Notes: generated from the letters alone by a model not told the origin. Shown: positions 1 to 8,499, numbered from the stretch's first letter. The stretch: 50,902 nucleotides of DNA from an uncultured Nostocoides sp. (GCA_937907685.1 CALCXF010000148.1:1-50902), one strand, 5' to 3'. Numbers and translations: made by a program.

Positions 1-128
1 GTCGAGCCGATGTACATGCCGGGACGCTTGCGGACCGCCTCGAGGCCCTCGAGGACCTGGAGGTGGTGAGCGGTGTACTCGGACGCGGACTTGCTCGTCG
101 CGGTCTTCTTCGCAGCGGTCGTGGGCAC
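1..128 (-). CDS. parE: DNA topoisomerase IV/gyrase subunit B, N-terminal fragment
   Basis: This is the first ~42 codons of a type IIA topoisomerase B subunit, running off the left edge. After a Lys/Thr/Ala-rich leader it reads [20 protein letters not shown], the hallmark N-terminal helix and RPGMYIG segment that begins the GHKL ATPase domain of GyrB/ParE. The GTG at 126-128 is chosen because a TAGCCT -10 hexamer lies 7 nt upstream, and the nearby ATG is in another frame. The DUF7455 neighbour is typical of the second actinobacterial B subunit (ParE-type) rather than gyrB, which sits near dnaN/recF. The ParE versus GyrB choice is inference; the family assignment is secure. The protein would supply ATP-driven strand passage with a ParC/GyrA partner outside the window. 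Confidence 0.85.
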   Translation of the reverse strand, partial: MPTTAAKKTATSKSASEYTAHHLQVLEGLEAVRKRPGMYIGS

Positions 129-135
129 GCCATGC

Positions 136-141
136 AGGCTA
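136..141 (-). promoter_or_regulatory. -10 hexamer of the parE-like gene (leaderless)
   Basis: TAGCCT on the minus strand ends 7 nt before the GTG start, so transcription should begin at or next to the start codon. The remainder of the 264-nt divergent spacer (129-392) shows no further gene. A TTGACT at 314-319 could be a -35 for the plus-strand gene, but I see no matching -10. Confidence 0.5.
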
Positions 142-392
142 GTCGCCGTGTCGGACGGACCCCGTCAGGCGCACCGTCGCCGCCCAGAGGTGCCCGCCGC
201 CGCAGTGGCGGAGGCCCAGCGCCGACCGTCCCGGGCGTCACGGACAGGTCACGATCCGGTCATGACGCGGACCACAGTGCATCACCTTGCACAGGGGGAA
301 GCATCCGGCGTGCTTGACTGTTGCAACGCTCGCCGCCCGACCCGGGAGGTGGGCACGACCGACGCAGACCACCGCGAGCCGAGGAGGCCGAC

Positions 393-611
393 GTGAACGC
401 CGCACTGGCAACAGCCCTGACCGCCGCGGACCGTTGCGACCGCTGCAGCGCCCAGGCGTACGTCCGGGCCACCCTGCACGCCGGCGGTGAGCTGCTCTTC
501 TGTGCCCACCACGGCCGGCAGCACATCCCGGCCCTCGTGGGCCTCGCCGAGATCCACGACGAGAGTGACCGGCTCATGGAGCCGCCGCCGCTCGGTCAGG
601 TCGTGGACTGA
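393..611 (+). CDS. DUF7455 small zinc-ribbon-like protein
   Basis: A 72-residue protein beginning MNAALATALTAADRCDRC. Two cysteine clusters (CDRC near residue 15, and FCAHHG near residue 36) form a likely zinc-binding site, and the central block AQAYVRATLHAGGELLFCAHH matches the actinobacterial family named DUF7455. Members are found beside topoisomerase and sigma-factor genes, but no function is established. The start is a GTG preceded by GAGGAGG (381-387), a strong Shine-Dalgarno. The stop lies 2 nt before the next gene's GTG, so the two are probably co-transcribed and coupled. Length is normal for the family. Confidence 0.85.
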   Translation: MNAALATALTAADRCDRCSAQAYVRATLHAGGELLFCAHHGRQHIPALVGLAEIHDESDRLMEPPPLGQVVD

Positions 612-613
612 GG

Positions 614-1108
614 GTGAACGCCCTCGTCGGCGACGTCGGCGGCATCGTCCCCCCTCTGCTCATCGTCGTCGGACTCGTCGGCATCGTCGTCCCCGTCCTT
701 CCCGGTCTCCTCCTCGTCCTCGGTGGTGTCCTGCTCTGGGCCCTGATGGAGGGGACCACCCTCGCGTGGGGCATCTTCACGGCCAGCGTCGTCGTCGCCG
801 TGGCCGGCGTCGCGCTTCAGTACCTTCTCCCCGGCCGCCGGATGCGTGAGCGAGGTGTCGCGTCGTCGACGCTCGCCCTGGCCGTTCTCCTCGGCCTCGT
901 CGGGATGTTCGTCATCCCGTTCGTGGGCGCCTTCGTCGGGTTCGTGCTCGGCATCTACCTCGTCGAGCTGGGTCGCAACGGGGATCGCCGCCAGGCCTGG
1001 GAACGCACGAAGCATGCTCTGGTCGGCGTCCTCCAGAGTGTCGGCATCGAGCTCGTCGCGGGACTCGGGATCGCCGCGCTCTACGTCGCGGGCCTGCTCG
1101 CCTCCTGA
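614..1108 (+). CDS. DUF456 family membrane protein
   Basis: A 164-residue, almost entirely hydrophobic protein with about four to five membrane segments. It opens with a Gly/Pro/Val-rich segment (VVGLVGIVVPVLPGLLLVLGG) followed by a WALMEG turn, diagnostic of DUF456, and has a second glycine-zipper-like pair (LLGLVGMFVIPFVGAFVG). DUF456 members are inner-membrane proteins of unknown role with glycine-zipper repeats. The GTG start is 2 nt after the DUF7455 stop, indicating one transcription unit. Family confidence is high; function is unknown. Confidence 0.85.
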   Translation: MNALVGDVGGIVPPLLIVVGLVGIVVPVLPGLLLVLGGVLLWALMEGTTLAWGIFTASVVVAVAGVALQYLLPGRRMRERGVASSTLALAVLLGLVGMFVIPFVGAFVGFVLGIYLVELGRNGDRRQAWERTKHALVGVLQSVGIELVAGLGIAALYVAGLLAS

Positions 1109-1172
1109 GCGCGTCGCCTCGCGAGCGGCCCGAGAGCCTCTCCGAGCCCGCGGGGGCTGGTCGACGCTCGAG

Positions 1173-1230
1173 GGTCAGAGGTCGTTCCGGTCAGAGGTCG
1201 TTCTCGCGACTCACGGGTTGTTCTCGCGAC
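1173..1230. repeat. Short tandem duplications at the 3' end of the DUF3040 gene
   Basis: A 15-nt word, GGTCAGAGGTCGTTC, occurs at 1173-1187 and again at 1189-1203 (period 16). The 11-nt word GTTCTCGCGAC occurs at 1200-1210 and again at 1220-1230 (period 20), the second copy lying inside the last codons of the DUF3040 gene. This looks like local slippage duplication around the stop codon. It is not a clear hairpin terminator. Confidence 0.6.
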
Positions 1231-1597
1231 GCTCCCAGCGCTCGTCGAGACGGTCCATGAAGGACCGTGAGCCCTTCCGGCGCGAGTCCTTGGCCCGCCC
1301 CTGGGTGCCGTCGGCGCGGACGACGGCGAGCCGGGCCTTGCGCGGGGGCGTGGCGGCGAAGACGGCCGAGGCGACCATGACCGCGAACCCGATGGCACCG
1401 ACCCACATCGTCGTGTTGACGCCCACGAGCACCAGTCCGAGACCGGCGACGACCCCGACGGCACCGATGACCCACCGGCGACGCTGGAGCGACGCGAGGG
1501 AGCTGCCCTGCATCTGCGAGGCGAACTTCGGGTCCTCGGCAGCGAGAGCCTGCTCCATCTGTTCGAGCATCTTCTGCTCGTGGTCTGAGAGGGGCAC
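1211..1597 (-). CDS. DUF3040 domain-containing membrane protein
   Basis: A 128-residue protein. The N-terminus (PLSDHEQKMLEQMEQALAAE, then DPKFA) is the DUF3040 signature. It is followed by an RRRW basic stretch, two membrane helices (about residues 42-85) and a basic, charged tail rich in Arg. The family is actinobacterial, usually close to dinB and the division/cell-wall (dcw) cluster, with no known function. The GTG at 1595-1597 is preceded by GGGAGGA at suitable spacing. It lies 60 nt downstream of dinB on the same strand and may share its transcript. An upstream in-frame start at 1657 would add residues lacking family similarity, so I rejected it. Confidence 0.85.
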   Translation of the reverse strand: MPLSDHEQKMLEQMEQALAAEDPKFASQMQGSSLASLQRRRWVIGAVGVVAGLGLVLVGVNTTMWVGAIGFAVMVASAVFAATPPRKARLAVVRADGTQGRAKDSRRKGSRSFMDRLDERWERRENNP

Positions 1598-1657
1598 GGA
1601 TCCTCCCGTTGTCGGCCCGGGACGTCCGGGCGGACGTCCCATGTTGTCCCTGAGCAA

Positions 1658-2914
1658 TCAGGATAGGTCGCGAGGTGGCCTGGCGGAAGCCGATGTGTCA
1701 CGTTGAACCAGACTCGCTGGCCTCACGGCACCTGAACCGAACCTCGAACGGGCCCGGTCGACCGCCCGGTCGGCGTCACGCCACCCGTGCTCGGGCTCCC
1801 CGATGACCCCCTGGATCGGCGCGCGGTCCGCCTCGACGAGCTTCTCGAGCCGGACCCCCACGAGCCGGATCCTCGCCCGCTGGAGTCCGAGGGCGTCGAA
1901 GAGCCCCACCACGGCGTCGTGCACGGTGCGTCCGCTGTCGGTCGGCTCGCGCAGGGTCCGTGACCGGGTGATGGTCGTGAAGTCGCTGAACCTCACCTTG
2001 AGGGTGACGGTCCGGCCGGTGAGCCCCGCGGCCCGCATCCGGGCTGCGGTGCGCTCGCTGAGCGCGAGGAGGTGGCGGTGGATCTCCGTGGCGTCGTCGA
2101 TGTCGTAGTCGAACGTCTCGTCGCTGCCGATGCTCTTCTCGCGCTGCTCACGTTCGACATGGCGGGGGTCGCGACCCCACGCCAGCTCGTGGAGGTGGTG
2201 CCCCGCCGCCTCCCCGAGGCCGCGCACGAGGGTCGTGAGCGGTGTGTGCGCGATGTCGGCGACGGTCCGCAGGCCGAGCCGGACGAGCGCCTCCTCGGTG
2301 CGCTCCCCCACTCCCCACAGCGCCCCGACCGGGAGCTGCTGGACGAACGGCACGACCTCGTTCCGCGGCACGACGACCATCCCGTCGGGCTTGGCGAGGC
2401 CGGATGCGAGCTTGGCGACGAACTTGCTCGGCGCGACCCCCACCGAGCACGTGATGCCCTGCTCGTCGTGGACGGTGTCGCGGATGTGCTGGCCGATCGT
2501 CGCCGGGCTGCCCATCCGCCGGACCGCGCCCGAGACGTCGAGGAAGGCCTCGTCGAGGGAGAGCGGCTCGATGACCGGGGTGACCGAGCGAAAGGTCTCC
2601 AGAACGGCCGCCGAGATCGCCGAGTACCGGGAGTGGTCGGGCGGCAGGACCGTGGCCTGCGGGCACAGGCGGCGGGCTCGGGCCATCGGCATCGCGGAGG
2701 TGACGCCGAAGCGGCGTGCCTCGTAGGTCGCCGAGAGCACGACCCCGCGGTTGCCACCCCCGATGATCACCGGTGTGCCGGTGAGCTCGGGGTGGGAGAG
2801 CAGTGTCGCGGAGGCGTAGAACGCGTCCATGTCGACGTGGAGGACGGTGCAGCCGGTGTCGTCGGGCGGCTCGGCGGAGGCCCGCGAGGGGAGGGCGTAC
2901 TGGCGACGGCTCAT
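1658..2914 (-). CDS. dinB: DNA polymerase IV (Y family)
   Basis: A 418-residue translesion polymerase. Residues ~25-35 carry HVDMDAFYAS with the first metal-binding aspartates, and SLDEAFLDV (about residue 118) supplies the second acidic pair. SVGVAPSKFVAKLAS, a helix-hairpin-helix thumb and a little-finger domain (TLKVRFSDFTTITRS) follow in order. Length is normal or slightly long for DinB. It inserts bases opposite damaged template with low fidelity. It starts 18 nt after the methyltransferase gene and about 0.8 kb downstream of dnaE2, all on one strand, so it may be partly read from the LexA-controlled promoter at 8.5 kb. I see no LexA box directly upstream. It does not end in a QL.LF-type clamp-binding motif that I can recognise. 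Confidence 0.95.
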   Translation of the reverse strand: MSRRQYALPSRASAEPPDDTGCTVLHVDMDAFYASATLLSHPELTGTPVIIGGGNRGVVLSATYEARRFGVTSAMPMARARRLCPQATVLPPDHSRYSAISAAVLETFRSVTPVIEPLSLDEAFLDVSGAVRRMGSPATIGQHIRDTVHDEQGITCSVGVAPSKFVAKLASGLAKPDGMVVVPRNEVVPFVQQLPVGALWGVGERTEEALVRLGLRTVADIAHTPLTTLVRGLGEAAGHHLHELAWGRDPRHVEREQREKSIGSDETFDYDIDDATEIHRHLLALSERTAARMRAAGLTGRTVTLKVRFSDFTTITRSRTLREPTDSGRTVHDAVVGLFDALGLQRARIRLVGVRLEKLVEADRAPIQGVIGEPEHGWRDADRAVDRARSRFGSGAVRPASLVQRDTSASARPPRDLS

Positions 2915-2932
2915 CGGTGACCCCGGCCGACG

Positions 2933-3718
2933 TCAGTCCCGGGTGGCGAGGACGTGCCGCACGCTGCCGAGGGCCCCGAGGAGCGGGTGGTCCGGATGGT
3001 GGCTCGCGACCTCCTCGAGCTCGAGGAGCGCGGTGCGGTCGGCCTCGGAGTCGACGAGCGCCGACGGGACGAGGTCACTGAAGATGCGCACGCCATGGCT
3101 GTCGACGGGAGTGAGCCCGTGGGCCCGCAGGAGGTCCAGGACCTCGGGCTCGTCGAAGCGCCGTGGAGCAGGGTCGTCGTCACCCCAGCGCCCGTCGGAC
3201 CGTTCGAGGACGGCACGGGCCCTGGCGAACTGCCCGGCCAGGGCGCGCGCGAGGGCGGCGGGGAGCCGCTGGGCCACGACGAGCGAGAGGGTCCCACCCG
3301 CGGCGAGCACGGCGGCGACGTTGGCCAGCGCGGTGTCGGCGTCGTCGACGACCTCGAGGGTGCCGTGCAGGCAGACGAGGTCGTATGCCGGTCGCACGCC
3401 GTCGGTGCCCGGCTCGCCGACGCTGTCGGTGTCGCCCTGGACCGGGTGCACCCGGTCCAGGGTGCCGGCCTCGGCCGCCCGGCGGCGCAGCGAGGCGAGC
3501 GCGTCGGGACTGGGGTCGACGACGGTGACGTCGTGACCGGCCGCGGCGAGCGGGACCGCCGTCCCGCCGGTTCCGCCCCCGAGGTCGAGCACCCGCAGGG
3601 GACGGCCGAGTGCGGCGCTGCGCCGCGCAGCATGCGCGTCGAGAACGGCCTGGACGGCGGCCGTGCGCAGCCCTGGCTGGCCGCCCTGGCGGCGGGCTCG
3701 GCCACGCTCGTCGGCCAC
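2933..3718 (-). CDS. Class I SAM-dependent methyltransferase
   Basis: A 261-residue protein with a Rossmann methyltransferase core. Motif I is VLDLGGGTGG (about residue 36), motif II is VTVVDPSPDAL, and an acidic/aromatic motif III region (YDLVCLHGTLEVV) and motif IV (LAAGGTLSLVV) follow. The substrate cannot be told; SmtA/CmoA-like or small-molecule enzymes share this layout. The GTG at 3716-3718 has a strong GAGGAGG 7 nt upstream. It sits 53 nt after dnaE2 and 18 nt before dinB on the same strand, an intriguing placement between two translesion polymerases. A TAGGGT -10 at 3769-3774 could give it a promoter of its own, so it need not be only SOS-driven. Confidence 0.85.
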   Translation of the reverse strand: MADERGRARRQGGQPGLRTAAVQAVLDAHAARRSAALGRPLRVLDLGGGTGGTAVPLAAAGHDVTVVDPSPDALASLRRRAAEAGTLDRVHPVQGDTDSVGEPGTDGVRPAYDLVCLHGTLEVVDDADTALANVAAVLAAGGTLSLVVAQRLPAALARALAGQFARARAVLERSDGRWGDDDPAPRRFDEPEVLDLLRAHGLTPVDSHGVRIFSDLVPSALVDSEADRTALLELEEVASHHPDHPLLGALGSVRHVLATRD

Positions 3719-3768
3719 GGCTGGGCCTCCTCGGTCGCTGGTCTGGCGGGGGGCGGGATCAGCTCCAC

Positions 3769-3774
3769 ACCCTA
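3769..3774 (-). promoter_or_regulatory. -10 hexamer for methyltransferase-dinB
   Basis: TAGGGT on the minus strand overlaps the dnaE2 stop codon. It would start a transcript with a ~45-nt leader containing the GAGGAGG ribosome-binding site of the methyltransferase gene. Prediction from motif only. Confidence 0.4.
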
Positions 3775-6700
3775 GTGTCCGGAGCTGCCGGGGCTCGCGT
3801 GCCACAGCTTGCGCGAGGGCAGCGCGGCAGCGGCCGCGGGAGGGGCGAGCGGCGGCATCCCCTGTCCACCGGGAGCGCCGCGGCCGCTGCGGGGATCGAC
3901 GCCCGGGGGCCGGATGTCGGCGTAGGGCGACTGGCGGAACCCCGAGGCGTGGACGAGGACCCTGCGTCCCGTGCGAGCGTCGCGCTGCCGGGCCGCCTGC
4001 TCGAGGGCCTCGGAGCGGGCCAGGGCCTCGGCCTCGCCGGCGTCGATCGCCGCGTGGACGGCAGGGAGCCCACCGACCTGCCACGCGTCCCAGAGCGCCG
4101 CGAGCTCCCAGGCGCCGGTCGCACGGATCGAGACCCCCCGGTCGCCGGTGCGGCGCAGGATCCCCCGGACGAGGAGCAGCCACGAGTGGAAGACGACGCC
4201 GGCGTAGGGGCCCTGGACGTCCTCGAAGAACGTGCAGTCCGAGGGGCCCGTGGAGTCGTCGAGGGTGAGGAAGACGACCCGGCGGCCGGAGCGCACCGGC
4301 GGGGTCTGGGTCGCGACCTTGACCCCGGCGACCCACACCTCGCTGCGGCTGCGGGTGTCGACGAGGTCACGGCTGCGGGTGACGCGGAGCGCGTCGAGGA
4401 GCGGGCCGTAGAACTCCACGACGTGCGCGGACACGTCGAGCCCGAGGACGTCGAGCTCCGCACGCACCCGCTCGGGGCCGGTCAGCTCCGGCAGGCCGGC
4501 GCCCGCCGTGAGGCGCGGCCGGTCACCCAGGTCGAGGGTGAGCTGGGTCGGCTGCTCGCCGGCCGGCACGACCTCACGGGCTGCCTGGGACTGGGCGGCG
4601 GCCCGGCCGCGGACGTCCGCCCCGGGTTCCTCGCCCTCGCGGGGCGGGGCGATGCTCGGGATGGCACGTCGTCGGCTGCTGCGCGGCGGCGCGCCTCCCC
4701 CACGCTCCCACCGCTCCAGCTCTGCCACGTGGAGGAGCAGGTCGCGCCGGGTGACCCGGCCACGCCTGCCCAGGCCGCCGCCCCCCATGCCGTGGAGCGA
4801 GTCGAAGGCGCCCGCGAGGACCAGCCGCTCGGTGACGGGGCGGCTGACCCGGGCGCGGGTCCAGAAGTCGCCGAGGTCGGCATAGGGCTGGCCCGCGACG
4901 ACCCTGGCGACCTCGGCCGCGCTGATGCCCTTGACGTCGGCGAGGGAGAGCCGGATGCCGTACGGCTGCTGCGGCCGCTTCCACGCCGGCAGGGCTCGGT
5001 CCTGCGGCGGCGGTTCACTCCCGGTCTCCCCGACCCGCTCGATCCGGTACGTGTCACCGCTGGCGTTGACGTCGAGACCGAGCACGGGGATGTCGAAGGA
5101 GCGGGCGTCGTCGAGGAGGAGCCGCTTGGGGTACATCCCCGGGTCGTGGGTGAGGACGCCGGCGAGGAAGGCCGCGGGGTGGTGGGTCTTCAGCCATGCC
5201 GAGTGGAAGGTCGGCAGCGCGAAGGCAGCGGCGTGCGCCTTGCAGAACCCGAAGCTCGCGAACGACTTGAGCACCTCCCAGATCCGGTCGCGGTCCTGCG
5301 CGGAGTAGCCACGGGCCGCCGCGGCGGGTCGCCACCAGGCCTCGACGTCGGTCTGGCCCTGCGGGGTGCCCATGCTCCGGCGCACCTCGTCGGCCTGGGC
5401 CAGGCTCACCCCCGTCGTCTCGGCGACCATGAGGAGCACCTGCTCGTGGAAGACGACGACGCCCTCGGTCTCCTCGAGCGCCGGGATGAGGCTCGGGTGG
5501 AGGAACTGCCGCTCGCTCCAGCCGTGCCTGCTGTTGAGGAAGGGCGTGATCATGTCGGACTTCACCGGCCCGGGCCGGAAGAGCGAGATGTCGACGACGA
5601 GGTCGCCGAACCGGTTCGGCCCGAGCTTGCCGACGAGCTCGCGCTGTCCTGGGCTCTCGATCTGGAACATGCCGAGCGTGCGGGTGGTGCGGATGAGCTC
5701 GTAGGTCGCGGGGTCGTCGTGGGGCACCTGCGCCTCGTCGTCGAGGTCGACCCGCTCCCCCGAGACCCGCTCGACCTCGGCGACGGCGTGCGCCATCGCC
5801 GACTGCATCCGGATGCCGAGGACGTCGAGCTTGAGGAAGCCCAGGGTCTCGACGTCGTCCTTGTCGAACTGGCTCATCGGGAAGCCGAGCCAGCTCGCCT
5901 CGACGGGGGTGCGGTCGAGGAGCCCGGAGTTGGACAGGACGATCCCGCACGGGTGGAGGGCGATGTGTCGCGGCAGGCCGTCGAGCGCCTCGACGAGGTC
6001 GAAGAACACCGCGAGCCGCGGGCTGTCGAGCCCGCGACTGCGCAGCTCGGGCAGGTCGGCGATGGCGTGCCGGGCGTCCTTGGCACGGATGTGCGGGAAC
6101 GCCTTGGCGATCTCGTCGACCTCGACCGGTGGGAGCCCGAGCGCGGCACCGACGTCGCGCACCGCGTGGCGCACCTTGTAGGTGTCCATCATCGAGACGC
6201 AGGTGACCCGCTCGCCGCCGAAGCGGTCGAGGACGGCCTCGTAGATCTCGGTGCGGCGGGCCGACTCGACGTCGACGTCGATGTCGGGCAGCTCGGCCCG
6301 CAGCGGGGAGCAGAACCGCTCCATGAGGAGACGGTGGCGGATGGGGTCGACACCGCTGATGCCGAGGAGGTGGTTGACGAGGCTGCCCGCGCCCGAACCG
6401 CGGGCCGCGACGCGTACGCCGCGGGCCCGGATGAGGTCGGTGACCTCGGCGACGGTGAGGAAGTACGTCGGGTAGCCGAGGGTCGCGATGACCCCGAGCT
6501 CCTCGTCGAGGCGGTCGAGGACCACCTGCCGCTCCGCCTCCCCCACCTCGGGGTAGCGCCACCCGACGGCGGCTCGGCAGCGCTGCGCGAGGACCTTCAT
6601 GGGGTCGGTGCCAGGGGCGATGCCGAGGATCTCCGCCTCGGGGAGGTGGACCGCCCCGATGCCGAGGTCGTGCCGAGCCTCCTGGGTGCACTCCCGCGCG

Positions 6701-7617
6701 ACGAGCGCGGTCATCGCGACGAGCCGGTCGGCGCGGGCCCGGTCGCCGGCGGTGACCTCGAGCGCGGTCGCGTCCATCGCGGCGGTGCTCGCGAGGTGGC
6801 CGGCGTCGGTGACCCGGTCGAGGTGACGGGAGTCGAGGACGACGAGCCGCCGGGCGGCGTCGAGGAGGTCGACGGTACGCACCTGCTCGGGCTCGGCGTG
6901 GCGCACCGCCGCGGTGAGCACGGCGGGGATGCCGGCCGCGTCGGCCAGGGCGAGCAGGCGCGCCGCGTGCGAGCGGGACCCGGGGGTGCCGTCGGGGCCG
7001 CCGTGCAGGACGACCTCGACGGCGAGACCGTCACGGGGCAGGAGCGCCTGCCAGGCCGCGAGGAGGTGGCGGGCCCGGTCCCGGCGGCCGACGAGGGCGG
7101 CGCGGCCGACGTCGGAGTCGGGACCGAGGAGCACGAGCAGGCGGCTGGGCCCCGGGTCCTCCTGGTCGGCGCCCGCCCACCGGGCGAGCAGGTCGGGCGT
7201 CGTCACGGGGATGCCGCGCTCCCCGCGCAGGTGGGTCTCGGTGACGAGCCGGCACAGCGCCGCCCAGCCGACCCCCGGCGCGGTGCCACCGGCCCGGCCG
7301 CGGGCGAGCACGGTCACCCGTGGCCGGCGCGGGTCGACGATCGCCCCGCCCCGGACGGGGGTCCGCCGGCGCCGTGGCACGGCATCCCCCTCCTGACCGA
7401 GCGCCTCGACGGCGAGGTCGACGCCGAGGACCGGTGCGATGCCGGCCCGTCCGCAGGCCGTCGCGAACCGGATCGCGCCGTAGAGACCGTCGCGGTCGGT
7501 GAGCGCGAGGGCCTCCTGGCCGTGGGCGGCGGCGCGCTCGACGAGGTCCTCGGGCATCGAGGCGCCGTAGCGCATCGAGAACCCCGAGGCGACGTGGAGG
7601 TGCGCGAACCCGTCCAT
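3772..7617 (-). CDS. dnaE2: Error-prone DNA polymerase III alpha subunit DnaE2/ImuC
   Basis: A 1281-residue C-family polymerase, somewhat long for DnaE2. It starts MDGFAHLHVASGFSMRYGAS and continues with LALTDRDGLYGAIRF, the PHP domain characteristic of DnaE2. The HLH here and several later positions differ from fully metal-ligating PHP domains, as expected for a mutasome polymerase. The catalytic segment PDIDVDVES is near residue 440, the FFDLVEALDGLPRH region and palm/fingers follow, then a helix-hairpin-helix and an OB fold (VWVAGVKVATQTPP) towards the C-terminus. It performs damage-induced mutagenic synthesis. Start at 7617 is chosen by homology: upstream in-frame codons are Arg-rich antisense-like sequence. 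It follows the HEPN gene by 14 nt and belongs to the LexA-box operon. Confidence 0.95.
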   Translation of the reverse strand: MDGFAHLHVASGFSMRYGASMPEDLVERAAAHGQEALALTDRDGLYGAIRFATACGRAGIAPVLGVDLAVEALGQEGDAVPRRRRTPVRGGAIVDPRRPRVTVLARGRAGGTAPGVGWAALCRLVTETHLRGERGIPVTTPDLLARWAGADQEDPGPSRLLVLLGPDSDVGRAALVGRRDRARHLLAAWQALLPRDGLAVEVVLHGGPDGTPGSRSHAARLLALADAAGIPAVLTAAVRHAEPEQVRTVDLLDAARRLVVLDSRHLDRVTDAGHLASTAAMDATALEVTAGDRARADRLVAMTALVARECTQEARHDLGIGAVHLPEAEILGIAPGTDPMKVLAQRCRAAVGWRYPEVGEAERQVVLDRLDEELGVIATLGYPTYFLTVAEVTDLIRARGVRVAARGSGAGSLVNHLLGISGVDPIRHRLLMERFCSPLRAELPDIDVDVESARRTEIYEAVLDRFGGERVTCVSMMDTYKVRHAVRDVGAALGLPPVEVDEIAKAFPHIRAKDARHAIADLPELRSRGLDSPRLAVFFDLVEALDGLPRHIALHPCGIVLSNSGLLDRTPVEASWLGFPMSQFDKDDVETLGFLKLDVLGIRMQSAMAHAVAEVERVSGERVDLDDEAQVPHDDPATYELIRTTRTLGMFQIESPGQRELVGKLGPNRFGDLVVDISLFRPGPVKSDMITPFLNSRHGWSERQFLHPSLIPALEETEGVVVFHEQVLLMVAETTGVSLAQADEVRRSMGTPQGQTDVEAWWRPAAAARGYSAQDRDRIWEVLKSFASFGFCKAHAAAFALPTFHSAWLKTHHPAAFLAGVLTHDPGMYPKRLLLDDARSFDIPVLGLDVNASGDTYRIERVGETGSEPPPQDRALPAWKRPQQPYGIRLSLADVKGISAAEVARVVAGQPYADLGDFWTRARVSRPVTERLVLAGAFDSLHGMGGGGLGRRGRVTRRDLLLHVAELERWERGGGAPPRSSRRRAIPSIAPPREGEEPGADVRGRAAAQSQAAREVVPAGEQPTQLTLDLGDRPRLTAGAGLPELTGPERVRAELDVLGLDVSAHVVEFYGPLLDALRVTRSRDLVDTRSRSEVWVAGVKVATQTPPVRSGRRVVFLTLDDSTGPSDCTFFEDVQGPYAGVVFHSWLLLVRGILRRTGDRGVSIRATGAWELAALWDAWQVGGLPAVHAAIDAGEAEALARSEALEQAARQRDARTGRRVLVHASGFRQSPYADIRPPGVDPRSGRGAPGGQGMPPLAPPAAAAALPSRKLWHASPGSSGH

Positions 7618-7631
7618 GGCGTCCAGCCGCC

Positions 7632-8063
7632 TCAGGCCGAGCGGACGGGGACCAGCCGATGCGGACGGGAGACCGGAGGCACCCCGAGGCGGCCGGCGGC
7701 GAGGTCGACGAAGGTCTCGGCGTCGCGCAGCAGGTCGTCGGCCTCGCGTGCGGTGACCCTGACCAGGCCGGTCTCGACACCGACCCGCTGCCCGGTCGCC
7801 GCGGCGAACCGCCCCGCCCACTCGGTGAGCTCGGGTGCGACCCGGGCGGTGAGCGCCCACACGTCGTGGGGCCCGTCACTGCCCGAGGCGAGCCCGGCAC
7901 CCGGAGAGGTCGCGGCCCGGGCGGCGACGAGCGCGGCGCCGGCCCGCAGCGCGGCGAGCGAGGCGGCGAGGTAGCGCGCAGACGCGACGGATGCGGCATA
8001 CCCGCTGGTCAGCGACTCACGGGAGCGGTCGAGGAGGTCGAGGGCGGTGGCGGCGTGGCTCAT
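7632..8063 (-). CDS. SAV_6107-family HEPN domain protein
   Basis: A 143-residue, Ala-rich helical protein starting MSHAATALDLLDRSRESL. Composition, length and position immediately upstream of dnaE2 fit the actinobacterial SAV_6107 HEPN family. HEPN domains are four-helix bundles. The catalytic RX4-6H motif of HEPN ribonucleases is not evident, so this is likely a non-nuclease, adaptor-type HEPN. An ADDLLRDAETFVDLAAG stretch near residue 110 is the best-conserved looking helix. It lies 14 nt after the DUF6504 stop and 14 nt before dnaE2, hence probably one SOS operon. Its mutasome role is unproven. Confidence 0.75.
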   Translation of the reverse strand: MSHAATALDLLDRSRESLTSGYAASVASARYLAASLAALRAGAALVAARAATSPGAGLASGSDGPHDVWALTARVAPELTEWAGRFAAATGQRVGVETGLVRVTAREADDLLRDAETFVDLAAGRLGVPPVSRPHRLVPVRSA

Positions 8064-8077
8064 GGGGAGAACTCCGG

Positions 8078-8425
8078 TCAGTCGTGGGCTCGAAGGAGGA
8101 TCCAGTGGTCGTCGTCGCGGCCGAGGTCGAAGACCCCGGCCGTCCCGGACGGCGGGCGCGCCTCGACCCGCCAGACCCGGCGCCCCGGGCTCGGCAGGCC
8201 CGGCACCGCCGGGTGGTCACCGACCTCACGCCACCACGCGCGGCGCTCCTGCCAGGAGGCGAGGACCGCGCACACGGTGTAGCGACGGCCCCGCCACACG
8301 AAGTCGCGCGGGCCGTCGTCGGTGGCTCGGCCGTCGCGGTCCTCACCGCCGGCAGTGGTCCCCCCGTCGGTCGCTCCGCCCGTGACGGTCCGGACGGTGA
8401 CGGGTTCGTCGTGGCGACGGACCAT
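8078..8425 (-). CDS. DUF6504 family protein
   Basis: A 115-residue protein with a disordered Gly/Thr/Asp-rich N-terminus (residues 1-38) followed by a compact domain PRDFVWRGRRYTVCAVLASW. That domain's Trp/Arg-rich strands end in VFDLGRDDDHWILLRA. This matches DUF6504, a small domain found beside or fused to actinobacterial ImuB/DnaE2 genes. It is the first gene of the damage-inducible cluster; its leader of about 90 nt carries the LexA box. ATG at 8425 is taken as start, although residues before the domain are poorly constrained and a downstream GTG is possible. Function unknown; a mutasome accessory role is inference from context. Confidence 0.75.
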   Translation of the reverse strand: MVRRHDEPVTVRTVTGGATDGGTTAGGEDRDGRATDDGPRDFVWRGRRYTVCAVLASWQERRAWWREVGDHPAVPGLPSPGRRVWRVEARPPSGTAGVFDLGRDDDHWILLRAHD

Positions 8426-8499
8426 GACGACCTCCCTCGACCGCTGGCGGCCCCGTCCGGGTGCGGTCGGGCCGGGACGGGCGCCGGGTGGCCCCGGCT

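Noticed and set aside
277-292. Small inverted repeat GTGCA-N6-TGCAC in the parE/DUF7455 spacer
   Set aside because: Only 5 bp per arm and no neighbouring promoter elements I can defend; could be chance.
3610-7974. A 1454-codon open frame on the plus strand
   Set aside because: It lies antisense to dnaE2, is Arg/Gly/Val-rich with no family signature, and is explained by high GC. The minus-strand product is unmistakable.
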